Shown here piece by piece: positions 1-6,962 of a DNA stretch of 14,135 bases. The notes below the pieces were generated by a model. The model made no database searches. It saw only the letters and a program-made list of their open reading frames with translations, and was not told where the DNA came from. The translations under genes were made by a program, and so were the position numbers. Source of the stretch: Candidatus Zipacnadia bacterium (GTDB lineage Bacteria; Armatimonadota; UBA5377; JALGUK01); assembly GCA_029820875.1 (NCBI GenBank), contig JALGUK010000078.1, forward strand, positions 1 through 14,135, read 5' to 3'. Every line of letters begins with the position of its first letter. The stretch's first letter is position 1.

Positions 1-1274
1 AAGCGCGAGCCATGGCGGTAAGTATAAATCAGTTCGCTCGGCTCATTCTCACACGCCGGTTCGGTCGCCGAAATGGCGGGCAGAAACCCGCACAGCCCTC
101 GACCGTCGGGAAGGAGTGCTCCGTCGGCGTAAGGCTCAAGCAAAATAGCCGCCGAAGCCAGCGGCTCGGGAGCGAAAAGCTCGGGCCTGCAGGCCTCGCT
201 CAGCGCCTGCTGGACACCGGCTGCCGCCCTGGGATCTCGCCGGATGGCCAGCCACGGCGTTACGGCAAGGCCGGCAGCTCCATGGAGTATCGCTTCGGTG
301 AACCATCTTTTCAATCGCTCGCCGGGCCGAGCGCCAAGACCGGTGGGCACATCGAAGACGGGAATGGCGGCGAAGCGGTTACCCCTGCGGGCGATGTCCA
401 CCATTTGTACGTAGTGGGTGTCATCGTCGGGAGGCAGAAGGTCCGGATGAGCGAAGCAGATGATTCCGGCATAGCTCGAGGGCGCGGTGACGAGCGACTT
501 GTAATCCATCAGCTTGCCAGTGAGAATCGGATGTTTCGGGTCGGCCTTGCGAATGACCTGGGCCCACAGGTCCATCAGGTCCATGACGGCGACCCTGCGA
601 TATTCCGCCACGTCAATGGTAGGAGGCCCGGCGCCGAAAGGCTGGTCGTCGTCCATGCTGATGGCGTCGGTAATCCAGACATCCTCAATGCGTTTGTCTT
701 TTATGCCCCATGTGCGCTTGAACTCGCGGTCGGAGAAGTACCACCGTTTCAAGTAGGACCGGAACTCCTGGTCGCTCTCCTGGAAGGCCGACGCAGGGTC
801 GTCCTGGGTCGCCCACGCGACAAGCCACCGGCGATTGCGATAGTGGCGTACAATTCTGTTGATGGCCTGGGTCACCGCCTCGCGGTATTCGTCATCCGTG
901 GGGCGGACCATCAACAATCGGCCTATACCCCTCATCGCGGTTTGAATCCCTATGATTACATAAAATTCCCGGCGCTCGGCCGCATCAATGAGTTCGTCGG
1001 TCGCCGTGAAGTCAAAGTTTGGGTCTGCGGGCAGCTCGACGTACAGCGTGTTAAAACCGAGGTCGGCGTAATCGCCTAAATCCCTCGGATCGTTCACCCC
1101 GTATGCCCAAAAGAGGGGCGTTGGCTTCCCGCCCGCCGAAATCATCGGCCTCCCATCGCCGGCCGCAGGCACAAGCAGCGCAGACATGAGAGTGAGTATG
1201 ACGACGGTACTGGCACAGCCAAGTAGCCTCTGTGCTTGGATTTTACTCATACTGATAACTGCAGAAGCTGCCAT
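1..1274 (-). CDS. Secreted GH42-like TIM-barrel protein, 3' end cut by window edge
   Basis: The frame is open from an ATG at 1274 to the window edge, giving 424 codons without a stop. The ATG is preceded by GGAG at an 8-base spacing; a second in-frame ATG at 1250 has no such site. Residues about 16-38 are a hydrophobic Sec-type signal segment ending near VPAAG. The rest resembles glycoside hydrolase family 42 (clan GH-A TIM barrel): strand 4 region LVAWATQDDP (residues 151-160), then the family-like stretch FRSYLKRWY...FKRTWG (171-190), and a late GERLKRW...HGAAGLAVTPW block (318-341). GH42 enzymes hydrolyse beta-galactosides, but the usual Asn-Glu acid/base pair reads Asp-Asp here (158-159), and the expected nucleophile strand ends in FDVP (307-310) rather than a Glu. 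It may be a divergent hydrolase or a non-catalytic sugar-binding relative. It starts 41 bases after the pseudopilin stop, probably in the same transcript. The family match rests on motif memory only. Confidence 0.7.
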   Translation of the reverse strand, partial: MAASAVISMSKIQAQRLLGCASTVVILTLMSALLVPAAGDGRPMISAGGKPTPLFWAYGVNDPRDLGDYADLGFNTLYVELPADPNFDFTATDELIDAAERREFYVIIGIQTAMRGIGRLLMVRPTDDEYREAVTQAINRIVRHYRNRRWLVAWATQDDPASAFQESDQEFRSYLKRWYFSDREFKRTWGIKDKRIEDVWITDAISMDDDQPFGAGPPTIDVAEYRRVAVMDLMDLWAQVIRKADPKHPILTGKLMDYKSLVTAPSSYAGIICFAHPDLLPPDDDTHYVQMVDIARRGNRFAAIPVFDVPTGLGARPGERLKRWFTEAILHGAAGLAVTPWLAIRRDPRAAAGVQQALSEACRPELFAPEPLASAAILLEPYADGALLPDGRGLCGFLPAISATEPACENEPSELIYTYRHGSR

Positions 1275-1315
1275 TGTGTGGGCTCCGGTCGTTTCGCGCG
1301 GTTGAGCCAACTGAT

Positions 1316-1939
1316 TCACCTTGGGGCGTGTATCAGGTTCTCGAACTGCGTCAGGTTCCCCACGAAAAGGTCAACGTGAGTATCCACATAGCATATATTG
1401 ACGGCCCCGGTGGCTCCGTTAGCCCAGTCGCTGGGCCGGGGAGGTGAAGGACCATGAACCACACCTGAGGAGCACCACAGCATGGGCTTTTCGCTTGGGA
1501 AACGAACGCTCGAGATCGACACCCCGTACAGGCTCCCGTCAGGGTACTGAGGAAAAGCATTATATGCGTAACTGGAATTCGCTTCTCGCCACAGTGGGCT
1601 TATCTTGAAAAGGTCTCCGTGACGTGCCATGAAGGCGGGACAAAACCAGATTCCATCCGCGCGCACGTATGGCTCCACTACCTCACGCAGAAAGGGCGCG
1701 TCCAGGCTTCCTTCGTTTACGTTTAGAATGGTCGCCGCGTAAGGAAAGAAGCCGTCATAGTCTTGGACGTACATCGTGACTGCCTGCCCCAACTGGCGGG
1801 CGTTGGAGGTGCATGTGGCGAGATACGCGCGGTTCCTGGCACGACTGAGCACGGGGAAGATTATCCCGGCGAGGATAGCGATGATGGCGATAACGACCAG
1901 CAATTCAATGAGCGTAAAACCGCGCGTATATGGCTGCAT
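1316..1939 (-). CDS. Type IV pilin-like (pseudopilin) protein, DUF1559-style
   Basis: A 207-residue protein with a textbook class III signal: MQPYTRG followed by FTLIELLVVIAIIAILAGIIFP. Cleavage by prepilin peptidase is expected between Gly7 and Phe8, leaving Glu at mature position 5. The hydrophobic N-terminal helix anchors the protein in the inner membrane before assembly. The following RNRAYLATCTSNARQLGQAV block and a C-terminal NICYVDTHVDLF segment match the layout of the expanded pseudopilin-like families (DUF1559, H-X9-DG type) common in Armatimonadota and Planctomycetota; the DG of that motif reads DT here. I chose the ATG at 1939 because AAGGAG lies 7 bases upstream; a GTG at 1957 would extend it by six residues but has no good ribosome binding site. 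It follows rnc by 29 bases. A role in type II secretion or a pilus-like surface fibre is an inference; no assembly genes are near. Confidence 0.85.
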   Translation of the reverse strand: MQPYTRGFTLIELLVVIAIIAILAGIIFPVLSRARNRAYLATCTSNARQLGQAVTMYVQDYDGFFPYAATILNVNEGSLDAPFLREVVEPYVRADGIWFCPAFMARHGDLFKISPLWREANSSYAYNAFPQYPDGSLYGVSISSVRFPSEKPMLWCSSGVVHGPSPPRPSDWANGATGAVNICYVDTHVDLFVGNLTQFENLIHAPR

Positions 1940-1968
1940 TCCCTGACTCCTTCTCACATTCGGGCCGC

Positions 1969-2700
1969 TTACTCTTCGTCCGATGCAGACAGCGCCTGCG
2001 CTTTCCTCAGTGCCTTGATAGCCTCCTTGGCCGCCTCCTGCTCAGCGGCCTTCTTGGTCTTGCCGGTACCCTCCCCGAGGGGTTCTCCACGGAAGTATAC
2101 ACGGACAACGAACGTCTTATCATGCCCCGGGCCGCTCTCCTTCACCGTCACGTATTCCGGCGTCTCCCCGGCGATATCCTGGGTCAACTCTTGAAGAGAC
2201 CCCTTGAAGTTGGTTTGCACACCCTCTTCGGCGAGTGCCGTTGCCACCGGTTCGAGCCATCGGAGGATGAACTCGGTTGCCGCCGCAAGACCCTGGTCGA
2301 GAAAGATTGCCCCTGTGACCGCCTCGAATGCATCTGCCAGAATCGACGGGCGGTCCCTGCCCCCGTGCTCTTCCTCCCCTAAACCGAGCAGTATAAGCTC
2401 ACCCAGGCCGGCCTCGCGGGCACATTGTGCCAGCGTCGGCTCGCACACGAGCGCTGCCTTGAGGCGCGTCAGCTCGCCTTCGGCGTACTCGGGAAACTCA
2501 TGGAAGACATAGTCCGCAATAACAAGGCCCAACACTGCGTCACCAAGGAACTCCAGCCGCTCATTCGAAGGGCCGGTCTCCGTGCCTTGTCCCTGAACAT
2601 AGGAGCTGTGAGTAAGCGCTGTAATGAGCAAGCCGGAATCTTTCAGTTTCACGCCCAGCCGTTCCTGAGCTGTCTGTGCCAGCTCATGCAGTGACTTCAC
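1969..2700 (-). CDS. rnc: Ribonuclease III
   Basis: RNase III cuts double-stranded RNA in rRNA precursors and in regulatory RNA duplexes, as a cytoplasmic homodimer. The 243-residue protein has the signature NERLEFLGDAVLGLVI (46-61), with metal-binding Glu50 and Asp54, and the second acidic pair Asp123 and Glu126 in SILADAFEAVTGAIFLDQG. The C-terminal double-stranded RNA binding domain spans about 163-233 and ends in GKTKKAAEQEAAKEAI. Length and both domains are normal. The start is a GTG at 2700 with only a weak GGCGGG ahead of it. It lies 196 bases downstream of fabF, a neighbour order (acpP-fabF-rnc) seen in many bacteria, so it probably belongs to the same long transcript or has a weak promoter of its own in the gap. 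Confidence 0.96.
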   Translation of the reverse strand: MKSLHELAQTAQERLGVKLKDSGLLITALTHSSYVQGQGTETGPSNERLEFLGDAVLGLVIADYVFHEFPEYAEGELTRLKAALVCEPTLAQCAREAGLGELILLGLGEEEHGGRDRPSILADAFEAVTGAIFLDQGLAAATEFILRWLEPVATALAEEGVQTNFKGSLQELTQDIAGETPEYVTVKESGPGHDKTFVVRVYFRGEPLGEGTGKTKKAAEQEAAKEAIKALRKAQALSASDEE

Positions 2701-2844
2701 GGTGAACCCGCCTGTACGGTTTTGTCTACTTTCTGCTGAAGTTGACAGAGCTTTCGCCGGGTAATGTTTTCCCGTTTAGACCATTTTCATGATACAGCTT
2801 CGCTTCGCGGGGGCTGAATCCTCCGCTCGCTCATTGGAAGACGA

Positions 2845-2868
2845 AGCGCCGCCTGAGCCGGCGGCGCT
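2845..2868 (-). terminator. GC-rich hairpin after fabF, possible terminator or attenuator
   Basis: A perfect 9-base-pair stem (2845-2853 with 2860-2868) and a 6-base loop lie 28 bases past the fabF stop in the 196-base gap before rnc. On the minus-strand transcript the stem is AGCGCCGCC and GGCGGCGCT, followed by TCGTCTTCC. The tract after it is pyrimidine-rich but not a true U run, so termination is likely partial or factor-dependent; it may also protect the 3' end of the fab message or be an RNase III target. The rest of the gap shows no gene and no convincing promoter. Confidence 0.4.
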
Positions 2869-2896
2869 GGGAGTGTACTTTCTCGTGTCTTCTCCG

Positions 2897-4132
2897 CTAC
2901 CCCGTGAACTCTCTTGCGACGAGGCACGCGTTTTGCCCGCCGAACCCGAAGGAGTTGGAGAGCGCGACATGTACCTCGGCCTCTCTCGCCTCGTTGGGCA
3001 CGTAGTCGAGGTCACAGTCAGGGTCAGGCGTCTCCAGGTTAATGGTAGGGGGGATTGCATTGTCGCGGATGGTCAACAGAGAAGCCACGAACTCCACTGC
3101 TCCGGTAGCACCCAGCAGATGGCCGGTCATTGACTTGGTTGAGCTGCAAGGGATATGGTAAGCGCGGTCGCCGAATACCGCCTTGAGCGCCAATGTCTCG
3201 CAGCGATCGCCTACAGGTGTGGACGTCCCGTGGGTATTGACGTAGTCTACATCTTCCGGGCCGATTCCCGCATCCGCAAGTGCGGCTGTCATCGCTTGGA
3301 TGGCACCATCAGCGGATGGCTCCACGATGTGATACGCGTCCGCGCTTTCACCGACACCGGCGACCTCCCCGTAAATGCGAGCCCCGCGAGCCATTGCACG
3401 GTCCGCCTGCTCCAGCACGAGGACGGCAGCCGCCTCGCCCACGACGAACCCGTCTCGCTCCGCATCAAATGGCCGGCTGGCACCCTCAGGGTCGTCGTTT
3501 CTCGTTGATAGAGCCTTGGCCGCGCAAAAACCCGCGATGGCTGTAGGGCAGACCGCAGCCTCGCTTCCACCGGCTAACATGACGGAGGCCCGCCCGAGCC
3601 GGATCATATCCGCGGCGATAGCAATGGCGTGCGCACCGGTCGCGCAGGCGCTGACGACTCCGAAGTTCGGTCCCTTGGTGCCAAGCACAATCGCGACCTG
3701 CCCGGAGCCCATGTTATTGATCATCATGGGCACCAAGAACGGGCTGACCCGGCGCGGACCTTTGGAAAGGAGTTTCGCGTGCTCACGCTCCCAGGTGTGC
3801 ATGCCACCGATGCCCGAGCCGATTATTACACCCACATCCACTCCGTTGCTTTCGTCAATGAATAACCCCGAGTCATCGAGGGCCATCCTGGCTGCCGCAA
3901 TGGCGAACTGGGTATACCGGTCGGTCCGTTTCGCTTCCTTGGAAGTCATGTACCGGGTGGGCTCGAAGTCGGGGATTTCTGCAGCGATTTGTGATGCATA
4001 CTCGCTCGCATCGAACTGTGTGATGCGGCCAATCCCCGAACGCCCGGCCAGCAGTGACATCCAGAAGGTATCGAGATCGATGCCTAAAGGTGTCACGACT
4101 CCCATTCCGGTGACGACGACACGCTGGTCCAT
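2897..4132 (-). CDS. fabF: 3-oxoacyl-ACP synthase II (KAS II)
   Basis: FabF condenses malonyl-ACP with a growing acyl-ACP in the elongation step of type II fatty acid synthesis in the cytosol. The 411-residue protein has the full Cys-His-His triad: Cys163 in SACATGAHAI, His301 in NTHGTSTPVGD and His338 in STKSMTGHLLGATG with Lys333 nearby; the C-terminal NSFGFGGQNA glycine loop is also present. The start is the ATG at 4132, which gives the family-typical MDQRVVVTGMGVVTPLG opening and has AGGAG at a 7-base spacing. The frame stays open further upstream to 4198, but that extension overlaps acpP and lacks family similarity. It begins 25 bases after acpP. The triad (C-H-H rather than C-H-N) makes it FabF or FabB, and order and length favour FabF. 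Confidence 0.97.
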   Translation of the reverse strand: MDQRVVVTGMGVVTPLGIDLDTFWMSLLAGRSGIGRITQFDASEYASQIAAEIPDFEPTRYMTSKEAKRTDRYTQFAIAAARMALDDSGLFIDESNGVDVGVIIGSGIGGMHTWEREHAKLLSKGPRRVSPFLVPMMINNMGSGQVAIVLGTKGPNFGVVSACATGAHAIAIAADMIRLGRASVMLAGGSEAAVCPTAIAGFCAAKALSTRNDDPEGASRPFDAERDGFVVGEAAAVLVLEQADRAMARGARIYGEVAGVGESADAYHIVEPSADGAIQAMTAALADAGIGPEDVDYVNTHGTSTPVGDRCETLALKAVFGDRAYHIPCSSTKSMTGHLLGATGAVEFVASLLTIRDNAIPPTINLETPDPDCDLDYVPNEAREAEVHVALSNSFGFGGQNACLVAREFTG

Positions 4133-4157
4133 TGCTTCACTCCTGCAGGACGGTCGC

Positions 4158-4394
4158 TCAGCTTTCGAGCTTCTCGCTGATGTACTTGACCGTCTCACCG
4201 ACCGTTTGGATTTTTTCGGCGTCCTCTTCAGGAATCTCGATATCGAATCTCTCCTCGAACGCCATGACCAACTCGACTACGTCCAGCGAGTCCGCGCCGA
4301 GGTCCCCCTGGTAGGTCGCCGACTCCGTCACTTTCGACTCAGGCACATTCAGTTCCTTAACAATCACGTCACGAACGTCCTCAAACAACGCCAA
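4158..4394 (-). CDS. acpP: Acyl carrier protein
   Basis: ACP carries acyl chains on a phosphopantetheine arm for FabD, FabH, FabF, FabG and PlsX. The 78-residue acidic protein has the modification motif GADSLD with Ser36 and a standard four-helix pattern (helix [18 protein letters not shown]). The start is a TTG at 4394; no ATG or GTG lies in a suitable place. It is preceded by GGAGGTGAT, nine bases complementary to the usual 16S rRNA 3' end, at a 5-base spacing. A strong binding site with a weak start codon is unusual for what is normally one of the most abundant proteins in the cell. It lies between fabG (52 bases upstream) and fabF (25 bases downstream). Confidence 0.97.
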   Translation of the reverse strand: MALFEDVRDVIVKELNVPESKVTESATYQGDLGADSLDVVELVMAFEERFDIEIPEEDAEKIQTVGETVKYISEKLES

Positions 4395-4446
4395 CTGATA
4401 TCACCTCCAGAAGTATTGGCCAACCTAATTGCGTCTGCTTACGGAT

Positions 4447-5187
4447 TCACATAACCATACCGCCGTCTACATTGATTACCTGGCCGGTGATGTAAGACGC
4501 ATCCTCGGACGCCAGGAAGGCGACCACTCTCGCGACGTCCTGCGGTGTGCCCAGACGCGCGAGCGGGATTTGCTGCTGAAGATTGGCCTTCGCCTCCTCC
4601 GGCAGCTTTTCGGTCATCGCGGTCTGGATGTAACCGGGGGCGATGGCGTTAACCGTCACCCCGCGGCCGGCCAGCTCACGGGCTGTTGTCTTGGTCAGGC
4701 CGATTACGCCGGCCTTCGAGGCCCCGTAATTCGCCTGGCCCACGTTCCCCACGAGGCCGATTACCGATGCTATGTTGATAATCCGCCCGCTGCGCTGTTT
4801 CATCATCGGGCGGAAGACGGCCTTTGTGCAGTTGAACGTGCCGTTGAGGTTGATGGCAATCACCGCGTTCCAGTCCGCCTCGTCCATCTTCAGTATCAGG
4901 TTGTCGCGCGTGATGCCGGCGTTGTTGACCAGGATGTCAATGTGGCTGAACTCGTCCAGCGCGGCATTAACCATCTCCTCGACCTGAGAAAACTGTGCCA
5001 CGTTTGCAGTGCTTACAATGGCTCGCCGTCCTATCCCTTCGACGAGTTCCTTGACGGCTTCGGCAGCCTCCAGAACAACGTCATTGGCCACGATGTCTGC
5101 GCCTTCGCGAGCCAGAAGCTCAACAATCGCACGCCCGATACCCCCGCCGGCACCGGTCACTATGGCAACTTTATCTGTAAAACGCAC
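4447..5187 (-). CDS. fabG: 3-oxoacyl-ACP reductase
   Basis: FabG reduces 3-oxoacyl-ACP to (R)-3-hydroxyacyl-ACP with NADPH. The 246-residue short-chain dehydrogenase has the dinucleotide motif TGAGGGIG (11-18), NNAG (88-91), Asn113, Ser141, Tyr154 and Lys158 of the YxxxK catalytic set, and a C-terminal GQVINVDGGMVM. I place the start at the GTG at 5187 because GGAGG lies 7 bases upstream and it yields the family-typical MRFTDKVAIVTG opening. An earlier in-frame start at 5229 would add 14 residues without family similarity. The ribosome binding site sits in the loop of a small perfect hairpin (see the regulatory entry). It is 107 bases downstream of fabD. Confidence 0.96.
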   Translation of the reverse strand: MRFTDKVAIVTGAGGGIGRAIVELLAREGADIVANDVVLEAAEAVKELVEGIGRRAIVSTANVAQFSQVEEMVNAALDEFSHIDILVNNAGITRDNLILKMDEADWNAVIAINLNGTFNCTKAVFRPMMKQRSGRIINIASVIGLVGNVGQANYGASKAGVIGLTKTTARELAGRGVTVNAIAPGYIQTAMTEKLPEEAKANLQQQIPLARLGTPQDVARVVAFLASEDASYITGQVINVDGGMVM

Positions 5188-5205
5188 GGAACAACCTCCG
5201 TTCCG
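5187..5205 (-). promoter_or_regulatory. Hairpin displaying the fabG ribosome binding site
   Basis: The minus-strand sequence CGGAACGGAGGTTGTTCCG is a perfect 6-base inverted repeat (CGGAAC / GTTCCG) with a 7-base loop, GGAGGTT, which is the Shine-Dalgarno sequence of fabG. The last G of the repeat is the first base of the GTG start. A GGAACGG direct repeat lies just upstream. As RNA the stem would hold the start codon edge and present the binding site in the loop; as DNA it could be a small operator. The structure is seen; any control function is inference. Confidence 0.4.
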
Positions 5206-5294
5206 ACCGTTCCAGGCGCGCTTTTGCACTACCGGCCTCGGGACACAATTCTGTGCGCGTCAGCGGATGACCGCGCCCCCCATTTTCCGGTCTT

Positions 5295-6269
5295 TCAGGT
5301 CTCCTGCAGTGCCGTCAATGTCGCCTTGAGCGAATCAATGTCTTCAACGTTAAGCGTCCGGGCCTCTGGAACAATCCGGCGGATTAAGCCGCTGAGCACT
5401 CGTCCGGGGCCGACCTCCACGAACGTCGAGACACCCATCTGCTGCATAGTGCGGACGGATTCGTCCCAGCGAACGCTTGACGTGAGTTGATTCAACAGCC
5501 CCTTGCGAATCTCCTTCGACTTAGTCACTGCTTGAGCTGAAACATTTTGCACGAGCGGAACCTGCGCATCTCGCAGCGGTACGGCCTCAAGGGTCTCTGC
5601 GAACTGGGCGCGCGCCGACTGCATCAGCTCCGAATGGAATGCCCCGCTTACACGCAGAGGGACAACGCGTCTGGCTCCGGCCGCCATCAGAAGCTCACCG
5701 GCAAGTTCGATCCCCTCAGGCGAGCCGGAGATGACCACCTGGCCGGGACAGTTAAAATTCGCCGGCTGAACCACGCCACCGCCCTGAGCGTGCGCCTGAG
5801 CGCATATCGCCTTGACTTTTTCCGTCTCCAGACCCAGGACGGCTGCCATCTTCCCAGGTGCATCCCGAGCCGCATTTTCCGTCAACTCGCCGCGCCGCCT
5901 GACAAGTCGGACGGCGTCAGGAAGCTCGAGGCTTCCAGCGGCCACGAGAGCGCTGAACTCGCCGAGGCTGTGGCCGGCGACGACGGCGGGGAATGGGGCG
6001 CCGTTTTCCTGGAGCGCCCTCAGTGCCGCAACGCTGCAAGTCAGCAGAGCAGGCTGAGCGTTGACGGTTTCGGTCAACCGCTCGGCAGGCCCATTGAAGC
6101 AAAGGTCTGCCAGGTCGAATCCCAACGCGTCGTTAGCCGTCTCAAAAATCTGTGCGGCCACAGGCACTGCATCATGCAGCGCCCGCCCCATTCCGACAGT
6201 CTGACTGCCTTGACCAGGAAAAACGAATGCGATACTCGTAGTCCCACACTCCGTTGGCCCGTTTTTCAT
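5295..6269 (-). CDS. fabD: Malonyl-CoA:ACP transacylase
   Basis: FabD moves malonate from CoA to ACP to supply extender units. The 324-residue protein has the FVFPGQGSQTVGMG opening (15-28), the nucleophile Ser101 in GHSLGEFSALVAAG, and the catalytic His212 in SGAFHSELM. A QNVSA block near the C-terminal third and a closing EVGPGRVLSGL stretch are also family-typical. The ATG at 6269 has no clear Shine-Dalgarno sequence, so translation may depend on coupling or be modest; no better in-frame start lies upstream. It begins 55 bases after the stop of the etfA region and precedes fabG by 107 bases. Confidence 0.96.
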   Translation of the reverse strand: MKNGPTECGTTSIAFVFPGQGSQTVGMGRALHDAVPVAAQIFETANDALGFDLADLCFNGPAERLTETVNAQPALLTCSVAALRALQENGAPFPAVVAGHSLGEFSALVAAGSLELPDAVRLVRRRGELTENAARDAPGKMAAVLGLETEKVKAICAQAHAQGGGVVQPANFNCPGQVVISGSPEGIELAGELLMAAGARRVVPLRVSGAFHSELMQSARAQFAETLEAVPLRDAQVPLVQNVSAQAVTKSKEIRKGLLNQLTSSVRWDESVRTMQQMGVSTFVEVGPGRVLSGLIRRIVPEARTLNVEDIDSLKATLTALQET

Positions 6270-6324
6270 TCAGAACGCAGAACGCGACGGCACTAAGGTC
6301 GCCGGCACCCTGCGAGGCCGGAAG

Positions 6325-6945
6325 TCATTGTTGCTTCAACTCTTCAATCAACGCTGGGACAACGTCAAAGAGGTCCGCGACAATGCCGTAGGTAGCGACG
6401 TTGAAAATCGGCGCAGCGGGGTCCTTGTTTATGGCTACGATTGTATCGGACGTCTGCATCCCGGCCAGGTGTTGGATTGCGCCTGAGATACCGCAGGCAA
6501 TGTAGAGTTTCGGCTGCACCGTACGGCCTGTCTGTCCGACCTGATGGTAAGCCGGAATCCAACCAGCGTCTACGGTCGCACGCGACGCCCCGACAGCACC
6601 TCCGAGGACATGGGCCAGCTCCCGAATCAAGTCGAAGTTTTCGGCCTTACCGAGTCCTCGGCCTCCGGAGACGATGATTTCCGCTTCGGCTAAGTTGACT
6701 TCTTCATCTTTTTCGGAACGGAGGACTTCAATGATTTTGGTCAACGCCGCACGCTCTTGCAGATCGAATTCCTGCTTGATGATTTCCCCGGTGCGGTTTT
6801 CATCGCGCTCGGCTGCCTTCATGACCTTCGGTCGGACGGTGGCCATTTGGGGCCGAGCTTCCGCACAAATGATGGTTGCCATCAGGTTCCCGCCGAAGGC
6901 GGGCCGTGTCTGCAGGAGGCACCGCTGGTCGGGATCTATATCCAA
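6325..6945 (-). CDS. etfA: ETF alpha subunit, C-terminal part (second piece of split gene)
   Basis: This frame carries the C-terminal FAD-binding half of an electron transfer flavoprotein alpha subunit: [13 protein letters not shown] and [13 protein letters not shown] at the start, then [45 protein letters not shown] and [11 protein letters not shown], all FAD-contact motifs of the family. Family-like sequence begins before the nominal TTG at 6945: the same frame reads GLTADCTG just upstream. No ribosome binding site precedes that TTG, so independent translation is doubtful. The missing first half is in the piece at 6963-7424, in another frame. The last glycine of the usual DYGIVGDL reads Ala here (TYGIVADL). 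fabD follows after 55 bases. Confidence 0.8.
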   Translation of the reverse strand: MDIDPDQRCLLQTRPAFGGNLMATIICAEARPQMATVRPKVMKAAERDENRTGEIIKQEFDLQERAALTKIIEVLRSEKDEEVNLAEAEIIVSGGRGLGKAENFDLIRELAHVLGGAVGASRATVDAGWIPAYHQVGQTGRTVQPKLYIACGISGAIQHLAGMQTSDTIVAINKDPAAPIFNVATYGIVADLFDVVPALIEELKQQ

Positions 6946-6962
6946 GCCCGTGCAGTCGGCAG

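Noticed and set aside
12..1079. Long plus-strand reading frame (355 codons) opposite the GH42-like gene
   Set aside because: No recognisable family, low-complexity Arg/Gly/Pro-rich content, and the opposite strand has a signal peptide, ribosome binding site and family-like motifs.
2701..2844. Promoter for rnc in the gap after fabF (TTCAGC-18-TATCAT on the minus strand)
   Set aside because: Both boxes match consensus poorly; not better than chance for a gap of this size.
3375..4454. Plus-strand frame of 359 codons opposite fabF and acpP
   Set aside because: It crosses fabF, acpP and the intergenic gaps and has no family-like blocks; shadow of the true genes.
6270..6324. Inverted repeat (CCGGC...GCCGG) between etfA and fabD as a terminator
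   Set aside because: Only five base pairs with a 10-base loop and no U tract; fabD lacks its own promoter nearby, so read-through is expected.
6325..6945. An independent second gene for the EtfA C-terminal domain
   Set aside because: No ribosome binding site before the TTG at 6945, and family-like sequence (GLTADCTG) continues upstream of it in the same frame; better read as part of a broken etfA.
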